Positions 12,587 through 12,975 of a stretch of 12,975 nucleotides of DNA are shown here, in pieces. The DNA comes from an uncultured Flavobacteriales bacterium. GTDB taxonomy: Bacteria; Bacteroidota; Bacteroidia; Flavobacteriales_D; Sanyastnellaceae. The stretch is from the NCBI GenBank assembly GCA_937996585.1, contig CALKUW010000120.1:1-12975 (forward strand), in the 5' to 3' direction. Under the pieces are notes generated by a model. It saw nothing but the letters and a program-made list of their open reading frames with translations, did not search any database and was not told the origin of the DNA. Each line of letters starts with the position of its first letter. Position 1 is the first letter of the stretch. A program made the position numbers and the translations under genes.

Positions 12587-12913
12587 ATGTCCACCATCCG
12601 CCTCACCGTGATCGACCGCGAGGGCGTCTCCCACGAACTGGAGGCCCCGACCGACATGAACATGAACGTCATGGAGCTCTGCAAGAGCGCCGAGTTGCCC
12701 GTCGAGGGCACGTGCGGGGGCATGGCGATGTGCGCCAGTTGCCACTGCTATGTGGAGGAGGCCGCCTCGGCCGACCTGCCTGAGAAGTCCGACGATGAGG
12801 AGGACATGCTGGACGAGGCCTTCCACGTGACGGAAGACAGCCGCCTCGGCTGCCAACTCCACCTCAAGGACGACATGGACGGCATGGTCATCCGCCTGGC
12901 CCCCGTGGGCTGA
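12587..12913 (+). CDS. [2Fe-2S] ferredoxin, adrenodoxin/ISC-like
   Basis: This is a soluble acidic [2Fe-2S] ferredoxin of 108 residues. The cluster ligands are C43, C49 and C52 in a C-x5-C-x2-C arrangement (CGGMAMCASC), plus C89 in RLGCQLHL, which follows the adrenodoxin/Fdx pattern. C54 is an extra nearby cysteine. The central acidic stretch around 69-85 (DDEEDMLDEA) corresponds to the interaction helix that adrenodoxin-type ferredoxins use to dock with reductases. I chose the ATG at 12587 because it lies 2 nt after the reductase stop and gives the normal length; longer in-frame starts lie inside the reductase gene. It probably takes electrons from the upstream FNR to feed Fe-S assembly or other oxidoreductases. 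The stop abuts a possible reverse-strand gene end. Confidence 0.95.
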   Translation: MSTIRLTVIDREGVSHELEAPTDMNMNVMELCKSAELPVEGTCGGMAMCASCHCYVEEAASADLPEKSDDEEDMLDEAFHVTEDSRLGCQLHLKDDMDGMVIRLAPVG

Positions 12914-12975
12914 TCAGAACAGCGAGGCATTCCGCGCCGTTTCCGCCAAGCGGTGCACGGCGGGCCGGACCCGGG
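12914..12975 (-). CDS. Possible 3' end of a reverse-strand gene
   Basis: Reading the reverse strand from the window edge, one frame is open for about 19 codons and ends in TGA at 12916-12914, directly next to the ferredoxin stop. The peptide ends in HRLAETARNASLF, an amphipathic helix-like tail that looks like real protein. The fragment is too short to assign a family, and a chance open frame cannot be excluded. Confidence 0.4.
   Translation of the reverse strand, partial: RVRPAVHRLAETARNASLF

Noticed and set aside
1..12975. Mobile element, prophage, CRISPR or defence island
   Set aside because: No transposase, integrase, long terminal inverted repeats, direct-repeat array, tRNA or nuclease/helicase cluster is visible. 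Gene content and codon pattern are uniform and housekeeping-like.

Overview
This window looks like chromosomal DNA from a high-GC member of the Bacteroidota, probably from or near the Flavobacteriales. No marker gene here fixes the rank more finely. The clues are a type IX secretion sorting domain, ExbB/ExbD proteins of Bacteroidota type, a DWGLGHATR-type glycosyltransferase, an Mrp ATPase without a CxxC motif, no recognisable Shine-Dalgarno sequences, and promoter boxes resembling TAnnTTTG close to start codons. Fifteen complete or nearly complete protein genes and one gene fragment fill almost all of the window. There are no gene-free stretches over 300 bases; the largest gap is 132 bp, at 2396-2527. 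I see no tRNA, rRNA, CRISPR array, insertion sequence, integrase or attachment site.

Layout. (1) 1-1379: the 3' part of a secreted repeat protein with a type IX sorting domain. (2) 1448-2395: a pirin-family protein with an apparent twin-arginine signal. (3) 2528-5091: an ExbB / four-helix membrane protein / ExbD / ExbD operon, the energising motor for outer-membrane transport. (4) Reverse strand, 7400-5093: mgtE (magnesium channel), then a D-2-hydroxyacid dehydrogenase. (5) Reverse strand, 9028-7425: a glycosyltransferase translationally coupled to tadA (tRNA adenosine deaminase). (6) Forward, 9049-11510: trmB (tRNA m7G46 methylation), an alkyltransferase-like protein without the acceptor cysteine, an Mrp/NBP35 ATPase and a NifU C-terminal-domain protein. 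(7) 11577-12913: a thioredoxin-reductase-like ferredoxin-NADP reductase with a [2Fe-2S] ferredoxin 2 nt downstream. (8) 12914-12975: possible 3' end of a reverse-strand gene.

How the genes may work together. The Exb operon would use the proton gradient to drive TonB-type transport or envelope work. Mrp, NifU-like protein, reductase and ferredoxin form a plausible iron-sulfur assembly and electron-supply neighbourhood. trmB and tadA are tRNA-modification genes on either side of a 20-bp divergent start region. Most junctions are tight, with ATGA or TGATG overlaps or gaps of 2-6 nt, which implies polycistronic transcripts.

I do not find an obviously new defence or mobile system; most of the window is housekeeping. 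The points most worth a second look are the Cys-to-Ala alkyltransferase-like protein in a tRNA/Fe-S operon, the exported pirin, the ExbB with a cleavable-looking signal and low-complexity tether beside an unnamed four-helix protein, and repeated promoter-like boxes only 4-6 nt from start codons, which suggest leaderless mRNAs.
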